From: G963674835 sp963674835
GTDB taxonomy: Bacteria > Planctomycetota > Planctomycetia > Pirellulales > Thermoguttaceae
Direction: 5' to 3'
DNA: 64,000 nt
Assembly: GCA_963674835.2 (NCBI GenBank)
Contig: CAXXKC010000002.1
Location: 2,046,001 to 2,110,000, forward strand
The notes beneath the pieces were generated by a model. That model did not search any database. It saw only the letters and a program-made list of their open reading frames with translations, and was not told the origin of the DNA. This document shows positions 8,897 through 18,014 of the stretch, one piece after another (position 1 is the stretch's first letter; every line of letters begins with the position of its first letter). A program made the position numbers and the translations under genes.

Positions 8897-10418
8897 CTGG
8901 ACCATCGCCGACCTGGAGGTTTGGGACCGGCGGATCCAGGAGGTGGTCGCTTCGTTCGGCCTGACTCCTTACCCGGTCGACTTTCGGATCTACGACTACG
9001 AGCAGATGCTCGACCTGCACGCGTACCATATGCCGTTTCGGTACTCGCACTGGAGTTTCGGCAAAACGTACGACGTGCAGAGGACGCTGAAGCACTTCGA
9101 GCTGACCAGCCTGGCTTACGAGATGGTGGTCAACACGAATCCGGCGCAGGCTTTCTGCTGGCGTGACAACTCGTTGCCGCTGCACGTGTTGGTGATGGCG
9201 CACGTGTACGGGCACAGCGATTTCTTCGCCAACAACGTGTGGTTCCGTACGCTCACTAATGCCAGCAGCGCGTTGGACATGTTCCGGGCACATGCGGAGG
9301 AGATCGCCACGTACTGCGAGGATCCGTCGATTCCGACGATTCGCGTGGAGACGATTCTGGACTCGGCCCATGCGCTGATGTTTCACCGGTCTCGGCTGCT
9401 GGCCCGTAAGCGGGAGAGTCTGCCGGAGCAGCGGCGCCGGCTGATTCGTGCGAGGAACGGGGAGCCGGGGGAATGGGACCATCTGCTGCCGCGCGAGGAG
9501 CGCCAGAAGCCGCCGCTGGAGTTGGATCGGGTTCCGCTGGAGCCGGACGAGGATTTGCTTCGGTTTCTGGCCGAGTACGCACCGCTTCAGGACTGGGAGC
9601 GCCGCATTCTGGAGATCGTCGCAAGGGAAAGCGACTACTTCGTCCCGAACGTGGCAACCAAGGTGATGAATGAAGGTTGGGCCACATTCTGGCACGATCG
9701 CATCTTTCACGCGCTGCCGGATCGCCCAGCGGAATTCGACGTGGAGTACGCGAGCAAAATGTCGGGGGTCGTTCTGCCCAGCACTTTTCATCTGAATCCG
9801 TACCACATCGGTTGGTATCTGTGGAAGGACATCTACCGCCGGTGGGAGGATCCCGACGCGAAGGAGCGGCACGACTGGGGACGGCCCGGCGGGGAAGGTC
9901 TGCAGAAGCTATTGGAAGTTCGCGATACGGAGGACGACGCCTCATTCGTCGCCAGTTACTTGACCGATGAACTGATCGCCAAACTGAAGCTGTTCCGGTA
10001 TCAGTGGGCCCGCGACTCGGACGGACAGTCGATCTACCGGGTTCTCGACGTACCGGACGCGGAAGGTTACGAGAAGATTCGCCGGGCGGCGACGATGCAG
10101 GTCGGCCATAACCTGCTGCCCATGTTGCGAATCGTCGACGCCAATTATTACCGCGATCGAACGCTCATCCTGGAGCACGTGCACGACGGGCGGGACCTGA
10201 AGGTGTTCGAGCCGGAACTGCCGCTGCGCGAATTGCGAGCGATCGTGCGTGAGAAGGGCGAGCTGACGGGCGAGGTCGCGGTCTTGGACACCGGGGAAGT
10301 GCTCAAGCACATTGCGACGATCTGGAAGAACGCGGTCGTGCTGAACACGGTCTACGACGGCGCGTCGCTGGCCGTGCGTTGCGATCGCGAGGGGCGCATC
10401 ACGGCAGAAGTGTCGTAG
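8883..10418 (+). CDS. spoVR: SpoVR family protein (YcgB-like)
   Basis: 511 aa. SpoVR-family proteins are required for spore cortex formation in Bacillus and belong to the PrkA stress module in Gram-negatives; their biochemistry is not settled. Recognisable blocks are PYPVDFRIYDYEQMLDLHAYHMPFRYSHW (given here as the span of residues 25-55), AHVYGHSDFFANN, NEGWATFWHDRI and FHLNPYHIGWYLW, all family hallmarks. GTG 8883 is chosen because AGGAGG (8868-8873) sits 9 nt upstream; the earlier GTG at 8874 would abut the ribosome site. Last gene of the prkA-yeaH-spoVR operon. It converges on a small HTH gene. Confidence 0.94.
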   Translation: MALHDWTIADLEVWDRRIQEVVASFGLTPYPVDFRIYDYEQMLDLHAYHMPFRYSHWSFGKTYDVQRTLKHFELTSLAYEMVVNTNPAQAFCWRDNSLPLHVLVMAHVYGHSDFFANNVWFRTLTNASSALDMFRAHAEEIATYCEDPSIPTIRVETILDSAHALMFHRSRLLARKRESLPEQRRRLIRARNGEPGEWDHLLPREERQKPPLELDRVPLEPDEDLLRFLAEYAPLQDWERRILEIVARESDYFVPNVATKVMNEGWATFWHDRIFHALPDRPAEFDVEYASKMSGVVLPSTFHLNPYHIGWYLWKDIYRRWEDPDAKERHDWGRPGGEGLQKLLEVRDTEDDASFVASYLTDELIAKLKLFRYQWARDSDGQSIYRVLDVPDAEGYEKIRRAATMQVGHNLLPMLRIVDANYYRDRTLILEHVHDGRDLKVFEPELPLRELRAIVREKGELTGEVAVLDTGEVLKHIATIWKNAVVLNTVYDGASLAVRCDREGRITAEVS

Positions 10419-10497
10419 CGCTGGCGGGCGGGACGAGGGGAGACCTGCCAGGGCGGGTGGGAACTAGCCCGCCGCCGGCGATTCACGGCAAGTTGCA

Positions 10498-10938
10498 CTA
10501 CGCGTTAGCCGCTCTGAGTCTTTGCAGGGCCTCGCGACGTCCGATGCTTCGCAGCTCGACCAGGGCAGCGAACTGCGATCGCGCTGGGCGAGTTCGACCT
10601 TGTTCCCAATTGTAGACGGTTTGGGCCGAGACATTCAGCAACGTGCCGAATTCCTCTGCGGACAGCTTCAGTCGCCGCCTTTGGGCCCGCACCGAGCGAA
10701 TGGAGAAGCGCGCTCCGGCGAGGCTATCCTGGACGGGCGCAGCCTCGGCCACTCGTCGGCGTTGGTTGGACTCCAAGGCGGCGATCTTCTTCCGCTGAGC
10801 GAGGATCTCCCGTTTCAATAGGGCGATCTCTCGTCGATGCTGGGTGGCCGCTTTTTGGGTCGACGAAACCTGCGCGCGGATTTCCTTTCTTGCAAGGCGC
10901 CGAATTTCCGTTTTCAAAGTGGATGCTAGGTCAGGCAT
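10498..10938 (-). CDS. Small XRE-type helix-turn-helix protein with coiled-coil N-terminus
   Basis: 146 aa. Residues 1-70 are rich in Lys, Arg, Glu and Gln and probably form a coiled coil (MPDLASTLKTEIRRLARKEI onward, through REIALLKREILAQRKKIAAL). Residues 88-135 form a Cro/C1-type helix-turn-helix, with KLSAEEFGTLLNVSAQTVYNWEQG as the helix-turn-helix core (20+ residues at about 91-114). It probably binds DNA as an oligomer. There is no linked toxin or phage gene, so a chromosomal regulator or nucleoid-associated role is more likely than an antitoxin. The target is unknown. Confidence 0.8.
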   Translation of the reverse strand: MPDLASTLKTEIRRLARKEIRAQVSSTQKAATQHRREIALLKREILAQRKKIAALESNQRRRVAEAAPVQDSLAGARFSIRSVRAQRRRLKLSAEEFGTLLNVSAQTVYNWEQGRTRPARSQFAALVELRSIGRREALQRLRAANA

Positions 10939-11450
10939 AAAGCGTCTCTCAAAGAAGGTTCCGAAAACGAATATCCACAGGGTAATCTTCCGGTCGACGA
11001 CGACATGTATTCTTGCGACAACTGACGCAGGCTGCCAGTGTCCAAACTAGGCATGGATGGGGCACCTGCAGGAGGTAAATCCGTCGACGACGGTGCGCGT
11101 GGATTTCGTCCATCCACGCGGGGATACCCATCTCGGGAACAGAAGTTGAGTATTCCCAGGCCGCATCCAGCAGTGCCGGCCGGGAACAGCATGCGGCTGC
11201 TGCCAGTTCCGCTACCCCCTCTCTTGTCTGACCATAATCATTTCTTGAGTGACATGCAAGTGGTTCCCGGGAATCTGATTGGCTCGTAACTGTTTCCAAA
11301 CATAAAGGACTTCCTCGTCCACAAGACCCGGGAGTGATTCGTCGCAGCGCCCGAAGGACCGTTTCTGGCGGCCATCGAATGCCTGTGACTTTTGCAGCGA
11401 CGCTCGATCGGTTACGATGACGAGTCGTCCTCATTTAGTCGAGAAGACCT
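10939..11450. other. Intergenic region with an 8-bp hairpin, no gene seen
   Basis: 512 bases separate two divergently transcribed genes and should contain both promoters. The open frames here are short, Arg/Cys/Ser-rich and unlike the genome's proteins. A perfect inverted repeat, CGCGTGGA (11096-11103) and TCCACGCG (11113-11120) with a 9-nt loop, is the clearest element; it has no T tract. A TACGAT at 11413-11418 is a possible -10 for the downstream flavoenzyme. Confidence 0.45.
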
Positions 11451-13070
11451 ATGCGACGTTGGAATGGCTGGGGCGATGACTCCATCGTTTACTCGTTGCC
11501 GGACGGTGCGCGCCGATTTTTGAGCCGTTTGGTGGGCGAAGGGACGCCTCCGCACGATGCGGCGTTCGACGACGTGGTGGCCGGCGTGCCTCCCTCCCGG
11601 CTGCCTGCTCATTCCCTGGTGCGCTCAGCTCCGGACGAACGACTATGCCATGCGCGAGGGCAAAGCCTGGCCGACTGGATCGCACTGCGCAGCGGCCGTA
11701 TTCCGTGTTTTCCGGACGGGGTGGCGTATCCGGAAACGGGGGATCAGGTTTGTGAGCTGCTTCGTTACGCTCAGCAGCACGACGTGCGACTGATCCCGTA
11801 CGGAGGCGGGACGAGCGTGCTGGGGCACATCAACGCGGTGTCGGCCGGGCAGCCTGTGCTTACGGTCGATTTGAGCCGCTTGAGCCGTTTGATCGACTTG
11901 GACGAGACGAGCCGCGTGGCGACGTTTGGCGCTGGAATTCGGGGGCCGGACCTGGAAGCCCGGCTGTTGACGCATGGCTACACGCTGGGCCATTTTCCGC
12001 AGTCGTTCGAGCTGTCGACATTGGGCGGCTGGGTGGCGGCTCGCTCTGCAGGACAGCAATCGTTGGGTTATGGTCGCATCGAGGATCTGTTTTTGGGCGG
12101 GCGTCTGGAGTCGCCGGCCGGAACGCTGGAGATGCCCGTCTTTCCCGCTTCGGCCGCCGGACCCGATTTGCGCCAGATGGTTCTCGGTTCGGAAGGGCGG
12201 TTGGGAATGTTGACGGAAGTTGCCGTCCGCATCCGGCAGGCACCGACGTACGAGGCCTTTCATGCGGTGTTCTTTGCCGATTTCGAAAGCGGGCTGTCGG
12301 CCGTACGGCGAATCGTGCAAGACGGCCTGCCACTGTGCATGCTGCGTTTGAGCACGAGCGTCGAAACGGAGACCGCGTTGGCCACGGCAGGTCACGAACG
12401 ATTGATTGGGTTGGTGGAACGTTATCTGGCGATGTGGGGCGCTCGCGAGAAGAAGTGCATGTTGATTATGGGATTCGCCGGCGTGGACCGACTGGTCCGA
12501 ACGGTCCGCAAACGGGCATTGGCCATCGCTCGGCGGGACGGCGGGATCCACGTGGGACGTTTCTTCGGAATGCAGTGGCATCAGAAGCGTTTCAAGACGC
12601 CGTACTTGCGCAACACGCTTTGGGAAGCAGGTTACGCCGTCGACACGTTGGAGACCGCGGCAAAGTGGACGAAGATCCCGGGATTGATCGGGGCCATCGA
12701 GTCGGCCCTGCGCAGCGGTCTGGAGAGCGAAGGCGAACGCGTGCATGTGTTCACCCATTTGTCGCATGCGTACGCCACGGGCTCGAACATCTATACGTCG
12801 TACGTTTTTCGGTTGGCCGCCGATCCGGCCGAAACGTTGCGTCGCTGGCAGGTACTGAAAGGGGCCGCCAGTCGCACCATCGTGGCACATGGTGGAACGA
12901 TCAGCCATCAGCACGGCGTCGGCGAGGACCATCTGCCTTACGTCGCGGTCGAGAAGGGCGCCCTGGGAATGGCGGCGATTCGAGAGGTGTGCCGAGTGTT
13001 CGATCCGACGGGGATCATGAATCCCGGCAAGCTCGTTCCCGCGGGCGATGCGACGGCCGGTGAACTCTGA
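11451..13070 (+). CDS. FAD-linked oxidase, alkylglycerone-phosphate synthase (AGPS)-like
   Basis: 539 aa. It begins MRRWNGWGDD, matching the RWNGWGD signature near the start of the AGPS catalytic region. A PCMH-type FAD domain follows: IPYGGGTSVLGH, then ELSTLGGWVAARSAGQQS, then MVLGSEGRLGMLTEVAVRIR. The C-terminal cap contains HGGTISHQHGVGEDHLPY, which matches the AGPS SHHHGVG catalytic histidine block, and ends in DPTGIMNPGKL. AGPS replaces the acyl chain of acyl-dihydroxyacetone phosphate with an alkyl chain, the committing step of ether lipid synthesis. Other members of this oxidase family use lactate or glycolate, so the substrate is inferred. It is followed after 26 bp by an FGGY kinase, probably in one operon. 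Confidence 0.85.
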   Translation: MRRWNGWGDDSIVYSLPDGARRFLSRLVGEGTPPHDAAFDDVVAGVPPSRLPAHSLVRSAPDERLCHARGQSLADWIALRSGRIPCFPDGVAYPETGDQVCELLRYAQQHDVRLIPYGGGTSVLGHINAVSAGQPVLTVDLSRLSRLIDLDETSRVATFGAGIRGPDLEARLLTHGYTLGHFPQSFELSTLGGWVAARSAGQQSLGYGRIEDLFLGGRLESPAGTLEMPVFPASAAGPDLRQMVLGSEGRLGMLTEVAVRIRQAPTYEAFHAVFFADFESGLSAVRRIVQDGLPLCMLRLSTSVETETALATAGHERLIGLVERYLAMWGAREKKCMLIMGFAGVDRLVRTVRKRALAIARRDGGIHVGRFFGMQWHQKRFKTPYLRNTLWEAGYAVDTLETAAKWTKIPGLIGAIESALRSGLESEGERVHVFTHLSHAYATGSNIYTSYVFRLAADPAETLRRWQVLKGAASRTIVAHGGTISHQHGVGEDHLPYVAVEKGALGMAAIREVCRVFDPTGIMNPGKLVPAGDATAGEL

Positions 13071-13096
13071 GGGCCCCGAGAACGGCGGTGGCGGCT

Positions 13097-14656
13097 ATGT
13101 CCGGTGATCTTATCCTTGCGATCGACAGCGGCACGCAGAGCGTGCGTGCGCTGGCGTTCGATCTGCAAGGGAACCTGATCGCCAAGTCGCGAGTGGCGTT
13201 TGAGCCCTATTTCTCCGCTGCGCCGGGGTGGGCCGAGCATGATCCGGCGGCATACTGGAAGAGTCTGTGCCAGGCGTGCCAGCGACTGTGGCAGCAAGGC
13301 GGCGTGGCCAAGGAAGCCGTGCGCGGCGTGGCGCTGACGACTCAACGGGGCACGGTCGTGAACGTGGACCGGCAGGGTAATGCCCTGCGTCCGGCGATTC
13401 TGTGGCTAGACCAACGACGCGCGCAGGACGTTCGGCCGATACGCGGTCTGTGGGGGCTTGTGTTTCGAGTGACCGGATTGTCGCGAACGATTGCCAGATT
13501 GCAGGCCGAGGCCGAGGCGAACTGGATTCATCAGCAGCAGCCCGAGGTGTGGGAAAAGACGCACAAGTATTTGCTATTGTCGGGCTATTTGACGTACCGA
13601 TTGACGGGGCGGTTCGTCGATTCGGTGGCCTGCCAGGTCGGCTACCTGCCGTTCGACTACAAGCGGCACTGCTGGGCTGCGGCGGGGAACTGGAGATGGC
13701 AGGTAGAGCCGCTTTCGCCGGAGATGCTTCCCGAGCTGGTGGCTGCAGGTGGGACGCTGGGGGAGATCACGTCGCAGACGGCGGAGGAAACCGGGATTCC
13801 GGCCGGGTTACCGGTGGTGGCCGCCGGCGCCGACAAAGCTTCGGAGGTCCTCGGTGCCGGATGCGTGGAACCGCACGTCGGTTGCATCGGCTATGGTACG
13901 ACGGCGACGATCAACACGACACATCGCCGGTACGTGGAAGTCGTTCCGCTGATTCCTCCTTATCCGGCGGCCGTTCCGGGCGCTTACAGTTTGGAGTTTC
14001 AGGTATTTAGGGGCTATTGGATGGTCAACTGGTTCAAGGGGCAGTTTGGCCACGAGGAACGCCGGACGGCGGCGGAGCGAGGCGTCGAACCGGAGGCGCT
14101 GTTCGATGAGCAGATCCGACAGATCCCGCCCGGCGCCATGGGCCTGACGCTGCAGCCCTATTGGACGCCCGGAGTTCGGTTCCCCGGACCGGAGGCGAAA
14201 GGAGCCGTCATAGGATTCGGCGATCTGCACACGCGGTGGCATCTTTATCGGGCGATTCTGGAAGGCATTGCGTACGCGCTGCGCGAAGGCCGCGAGCAAA
14301 CCGAGCGGCGAAGCGGAGTGAGGATCCGGGAGCTGCGCGCGGCCGGCGGTGGATCGCAGAGCGACGCGGCCATGCAGATCACTGCCGACGTGCTCGGTCT
14401 GCCGGCGGCGCGGCCGCACGTTTACGAAGCGTCGGGCTTGGGCGCGGCGATCGATGCGGCGGTTGGGCTGAAGCTTCACGGGAGTTTTGAGGTCGCCGTG
14501 CGCGAAATGACCCGCGTGGGGCGAACGTTCGAACCCAACCCAAAAGCTGGCGCGATCTACGATGAGCTGTATCGTCGGGTTTACCGGCATCTATATGGTA
14601 GGCTCCGGCCGCTTTACCGGAGGATCCGCGACATTACGGGTTACCCGGACCGGTAA
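13097..14656 (+). CDS. FGGY-family carbohydrate/polyol kinase
   Basis: 519 aa, the usual FGGY length. The first phosphate-binding loop is LILAIDSGTQSVRALAFD (residues 4-21). The substrate-side block is GWAEHDPAAYWKSL. The second domain has VGCIGYGTTATINTT and the adenosine motif AAGGGSQSDAAMQITADVLG followed by EASGLGAAIDAAVGL. The family phosphorylates xylulose, glycerol and related polyols; the exact substrate cannot be read. Its partner, an AGPS-like flavoenzyme, suggests glycerol or dihydroxyacetone metabolism feeding ether lipids, but that is inference. ATG 13097 is preferred over GTG 13088 because the conserved strand starts right after it. Confidence 0.88.
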   Translation: MSGDLILAIDSGTQSVRALAFDLQGNLIAKSRVAFEPYFSAAPGWAEHDPAAYWKSLCQACQRLWQQGGVAKEAVRGVALTTQRGTVVNVDRQGNALRPAILWLDQRRAQDVRPIRGLWGLVFRVTGLSRTIARLQAEAEANWIHQQQPEVWEKTHKYLLLSGYLTYRLTGRFVDSVACQVGYLPFDYKRHCWAAAGNWRWQVEPLSPEMLPELVAAGGTLGEITSQTAEETGIPAGLPVVAAGADKASEVLGAGCVEPHVGCIGYGTTATINTTHRRYVEVVPLIPPYPAAVPGAYSLEFQVFRGYWMVNWFKGQFGHEERRTAAERGVEPEALFDEQIRQIPPGAMGLTLQPYWTPGVRFPGPEAKGAVIGFGDLHTRWHLYRAILEGIAYALREGREQTERRSGVRIRELRAAGGGSQSDAAMQITADVLGLPAARPHVYEASGLGAAIDAAVGLKLHGSFEVAVREMTRVGRTFEPNPKAGAIYDELYRRVYRHLYGRLRPLYRRIRDITGYPDR

Positions 14657-14801
14657 GATCGGACGCCGCTTGACATGTGTTTGGCGCGGCCGCAGGATAA
14701 TGCTGGGTTGTCGGGGGTGCCGGCGGCCGGTGTAGCGTGCGGCGGGCGGGACGAACGGGCTGCCTGCGGCCATACCATTGCGCTATGATGAGGAGAAAGC
14801 C

Positions 14802-16337
14802 ATGAAGAACGGCCGGCGGTGGACGAGGCGTGCAATTGCGGTCTTGGCCCTGGTGTGGTTTGGCTTGGGCACGTTCGCGGCGATGGGTGCGGAGATTCTC
14901 ACGCCCAAGCCAGGGCCCGCCCCACATATCAACGGTCCGAAGGTGTACGGCTGCCGGCCGGGCCATCCGTTCCTGTATCGGATTCCGACGACCGGTCAGC
15001 GTCCCATGACGTTTGGGGCCGAGGGATTGCCTGAGGGACTGAAGTTGGATTCGAAGACGGGCATGGTCGCGGGCTCGGCGCCGCCGCGCGGCGAGTACGT
15101 CGTGACGTTGACCGCGGGGAACGAGCAGGGCAAGGACCGGCGAGCGTTCAAGATCGTGTCCGGCGATCTTCTGGCCCTGACGCCTCCGATGGGCTGGAAC
15201 CACTGGTATGCGCACTACAACCGCGTCACCGACAAGCTGATGCGCGAGGCGGCCGACGTGATGGTCGCCAGCGGCATGGCCGACGTGGGCTATCAGTACG
15301 TGAACATCGACGACTGCTGGATGAATGCGCCGAAGAACGCGGATCCGCTCCGCGTCGGTCCGCTACGCGACGCTCAAGGGAATATCGTGCCGAACAAACA
15401 CTTCCCCGACATGAAAGCGCTGACCGATTACATTCACGCCAAGGGGCTGAAAGCCGGCATCTACACGTCGCCCGGCCCGTTGACGTGCGGAGGATTCGCC
15501 GGAACGTACCAACATGAGGAGCAGGATGCGCGGCAGTTCGCCGAGTGGGGTTTCGACTTTCTGAAGTACGATTGGTGCTCGTACGGCAAGATCGCTCGCG
15601 GAGATCGCAGCCTGCCGACACTCGAGAAGCCTTACAAGCTCATGGGCGACATCCTCAAGCGGCAGCCGCGCGACATCGTGTACAACCTCTGCCAATACGG
15701 CATGGGAGACGTGTGGAAGTGGGGCGCCGAGGTCGGAGGGAACAGTTGGCGTACCGCCGGCGATCTGGGATTTGAGTTGAACCGTATGTTCGAGGTGGCC
15801 CTGAAGAACGCCGAGCATCGCGAGTATTCGCGTCCCGGGAGTTGGAACGACCCCGACTATATTCAGATCGGCTGCATTGGCGACGCCCGTACGGGAGGCC
15901 AGCCGAGGCCTTGTGGCATGTCGGGTGACGAACAGTACGCTTACATGTCGTTGTGGTGTCTGATGGCCGCCCCGCTGTTCTATAGCGGCGACATGGGCCG
16001 ACTGGACGAGTTCACGCTGAACGTGTTGTGCAATCCGGAAGTGATCGAGATCGACCAGGACCCTCTGGGCCAGTCGGGCAAGGTGACGATGCTCAGCGAC
16101 TCCACGTTTCTCATGGTCAAAGACCTGGAGGATGGCAGCAAGGCCGTGGGGCTGTTCAACCGGGGCAAGGCGCCCGCCACCGTGACGGCCAAGTGGTCGG
16201 ATCTGGGGCTGAAAGTCCCGCAGACGGTGCGCGATCTTTGGCGGCAGAAGGATGTCGGCGTGTTGGATGCGGAATTCACCGTCCCCGTACCGGCTCGCGG
16301 CGGGGCGCTGGTTCGCATGACGCCGGCGGCCAAGTAG
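14802..16337 (+). CDS. Secreted GH27-family alpha-galactosidase-like glycoside hydrolase
   Basis: 511 aa. A signal peptide (basic start, hydrophobic 13-30, AMGAE cleavage region) is followed by a roughly 100-residue Ig-like putative sugar-hydrolase domain (PRPMTFGAEGLPEGLKLDS-type). The GH27 barrel then begins at TPPMGWNHW. Catalytic elements visible are YQYVNIDDCW, GFDFLKYDWC with the nucleophile Asp, and NSWRTAGDLG with the likely acid/base Asp. A C-terminal beta domain ends the chain (VRDLWRQKDVG). Family activity is removal of alpha-linked galactose (or N-acetylgalactosamine) from glycans; the exact linkage is not certain. ATG 14802 follows AGGAGAAAG at optimal distance. It appears to stand alone. 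Confidence 0.9.
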   Translation: MKNGRRWTRRAIAVLALVWFGLGTFAAMGAEILTPKPGPAPHINGPKVYGCRPGHPFLYRIPTTGQRPMTFGAEGLPEGLKLDSKTGMVAGSAPPRGEYVVTLTAGNEQGKDRRAFKIVSGDLLALTPPMGWNHWYAHYNRVTDKLMREAADVMVASGMADVGYQYVNIDDCWMNAPKNADPLRVGPLRDAQGNIVPNKHFPDMKALTDYIHAKGLKAGIYTSPGPLTCGGFAGTYQHEEQDARQFAEWGFDFLKYDWCSYGKIARGDRSLPTLEKPYKLMGDILKRQPRDIVYNLCQYGMGDVWKWGAEVGGNSWRTAGDLGFELNRMFEVALKNAEHREYSRPGSWNDPDYIQIGCIGDARTGGQPRPCGMSGDEQYAYMSLWCLMAAPLFYSGDMGRLDEFTLNVLCNPEVIEIDQDPLGQSGKVTMLSDSTFLMVKDLEDGSKAVGLFNRGKAPATVTAKWSDLGLKVPQTVRDLWRQKDVGVLDAEFTVPVPARGGALVRMTPAAK

Positions 16338-16407
16338 TCGTCGCCGTGCGTCGGTGGCTTATGGCGGCCGCGTGAAGCGGCGCGATCGACGGTCGCCGTT
16401 GCGCGCG

Positions 16408-17103
16408 TTAGGGTTCGACGCGACGCAGGTAGTAGACGGTTCCACCGGTGAAACACGATACGGAGAGGCCCAGGCAGAGAGCCAGGTACGCGAAGGCAGT
16501 GTAGATGTTCGGGACGTCGAGGAGATAGTTGACCCAGGCAACCGTCCCTATGATGACCAGTGGCGTGATGAGGCCCGCACAGACGGAGAAGGTTGGGCTC
16601 TCCAGGATTGCGGAGAACATCCACGCAACACAGAAGAACGTCAGCCCCGTGGCGGCCATGTTCACGAACATGAGCAGGAAGCCGGTTTTCTGCGCCGATA
16701 GGGACGCGGCTGTGGGGGGCGAAAGGTATTGGTACGCGATCGCCAGGAACAGCGCGTTGGGAATCCAAACGAAGGCGGCCAGACCGAGTGTTGCGAGGAG
16801 CTTGCTGGCAAGAATACGACTTCGTGGGACGGGCAAGGAGGCAAGAAACTCGGCGGAACGATCCATCCGTTCGCCTGCGATCGCGTTGCCACCGGCGAAT
16901 GCCATTACGATCTGCATGACGATCAGGCTCTGGAAGGCCGCGCCCATCAGGTAGGATAATCCGCGTGGTTCGCTTTGAGTCACTTGTCCTTCCACGTACC
17001 AGGCGAGGATGGCAGCGACGATGTAGGGCACGACTAGAAGGAACAGGGCCACTCCCCAGACGAGCCGATTCAGGCGAAAGTCTTTCCAAATGAGCCAAGT
17101 CAT
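16408..17103 (-). CDS. ABC transporter permease (ABC-2 type)
   Basis: 231 aa with about six predicted transmembrane segments, including LVWGVALFLLVVPYIVAAIL, FQSLIVMQIVMAFAGGNAIA, VWIPNALFLAIAYQYL and FSVCAGLITPLVIIGTVAWV. The block ERMDRSAEFLASLPVPRSRILASKLL is typical of ABC-2 permeases. The start ATG (17103-17101) overlaps the ATPase stop as ATGA, which fixes it and shows translational coupling; longer open frames extend upstream but overlap the ATPase. The substrate is unknown; YtrA-linked transporters of this kind are often induced by cell-wall stress or antibiotics. Confidence 0.85.
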   Translation of the reverse strand: MTWLIWKDFRLNRLVWGVALFLLVVPYIVAAILAWYVEGQVTQSEPRGLSYLMGAAFQSLIVMQIVMAFAGGNAIAGERMDRSAEFLASLPVPRSRILASKLLATLGLAAFVWIPNALFLAIAYQYLSPPTAASLSAQKTGFLLMFVNMAATGLTFFCVAWMFSAILESPTFSVCAGLITPLVIIGTVAWVNYLLDVPNIYTAFAYLALCLGLSVSCFTGGTVYYLRRVEP

Positions 17104-18014
17104 TTCGGTGCCCTCTGTCCCTTGACGATGTCTTTGAACAGTTCTTCCAACCCGAGATCGATCACTTCGACATGTTCGACACCGCCTAATCCCCGGACGT
17201 GCTCGACTTTTTCGGCGGAGCAGTCGTTCACCGTGAGAAGCCACTGGCGGCCTTGAACGCGGTCGTGGATCGTGCCTGCGGGCACTTCAGCGGGCCGCTG
17301 GCCGTTGTGCAGGGTGGCGCGGATGCGCTTGGTCGTGGTAAGCATTTCGTCGATCCGGCCGTGGACCAGCAGGCGGCCTTCGTAGAGAATGCCTACGGTG
17401 TCGGCCAGCCGCTGTACGTCGTCGAGCATGTGGGAGGAGATGAGCACGGTCTGCCCGCGGTCGCAGATGGTCCGCAAGACGCCGTCGAGAAGCTCCTCGC
17501 GCACCAATGGATCCAATCCGGCCACAGGCTCGTCCAAGAGGAGCACTTCGGGATCGTGCGACAGGGCCAGCAGGAGTGCCAGCTTCACCTGGGTTCCTTT
17601 CGAGAGGTGCTTCACTTTCTTGTTGAGGTCGATTCGGAACAGGTCGCACAGTTCGCGGTAGGTCTGCTCGTTCCAGGTAGCGTAGGGTGCGCGGCAGAAG
17701 CCGATCGCTTCTCTGACCCGCATCCAGCGGTACATATGATGGGTTTCGGGGACGTAGCCGACTCGCTGCTTGACCTGGACCGGGTCGTTCTTGACGTCGA
17801 CGCCCATTATGCGGGCATCGCCAGCGGTGATGGAGAGCATTCCCATGAGCATCTTGATCGTGGTGCTCTTGCCGGCGCCATTGGGGCCGATGAGCCCAAA
17901 GGTGGCACCGCGGGGAATGCACAGAGACAGGTTGTCGACCGCCAAGGTGTGGCGGAACCGCTTGGTCAGACCGGTCAACTCGATGGCCGGGCCGTCGGGG
18001 CGACTGCTGCTCAT
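17100..18014 (-). CDS. ABC transporter ATP-binding protein
   Basis: 304 aa. Walker A GPNGAGKST, Q-loop region VGYVPETHHMYRWM, a signature-like LSKGTQVKLALLLALSHDPE, Walker B VLLLDEPVAGLD and the H-loop ISSHMLDD are all visible. The signature is LSKGT rather than LSGGQ, which is common in YtrB/BcrA-type exporters. It drives the adjoining ABC-2 permease. ATG 18014 overlaps the regulator stop by ATGA, so the three genes form one tightly coupled operon. The C-terminal 80 residues resemble the regulatory tail seen in such ATPases (GVEHVEVIDLGLEELFKDI). Confidence 0.92.
   Translation of the reverse strand: MSSSRPDGPAIELTGLTKRFRHTLAVDNLSLCIPRGATFGLIGPNGAGKSTTIKMLMGMLSITAGDARIMGVDVKNDPVQVKQRVGYVPETHHMYRWMRVREAIGFCRAPYATWNEQTYRELCDLFRIDLNKKVKHLSKGTQVKLALLLALSHDPEVLLLDEPVAGLDPLVREELLDGVLRTICDRGQTVLISSHMLDDVQRLADTVGILYEGRLLVHGRIDEMLTTTKRIRATLHNGQRPAEVPAGTIHDRVQGRQWLLTVNDCSAEKVEHVRGLGGVEHVEVIDLGLEELFKDIVKGQRAPK

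Noticed and set aside
10452..10473. GGCGGG/CCCGCC hairpin between spoVR and the HTH gene as a terminator
   Set aside because: Only six GC pairs with no T tract; common by chance in this base composition.
14781..14796. TATGAT as a -10 box for the GH27 gene
   Set aside because: It is only 12 bp before the ATG and would leave the ribosome site outside the transcript.
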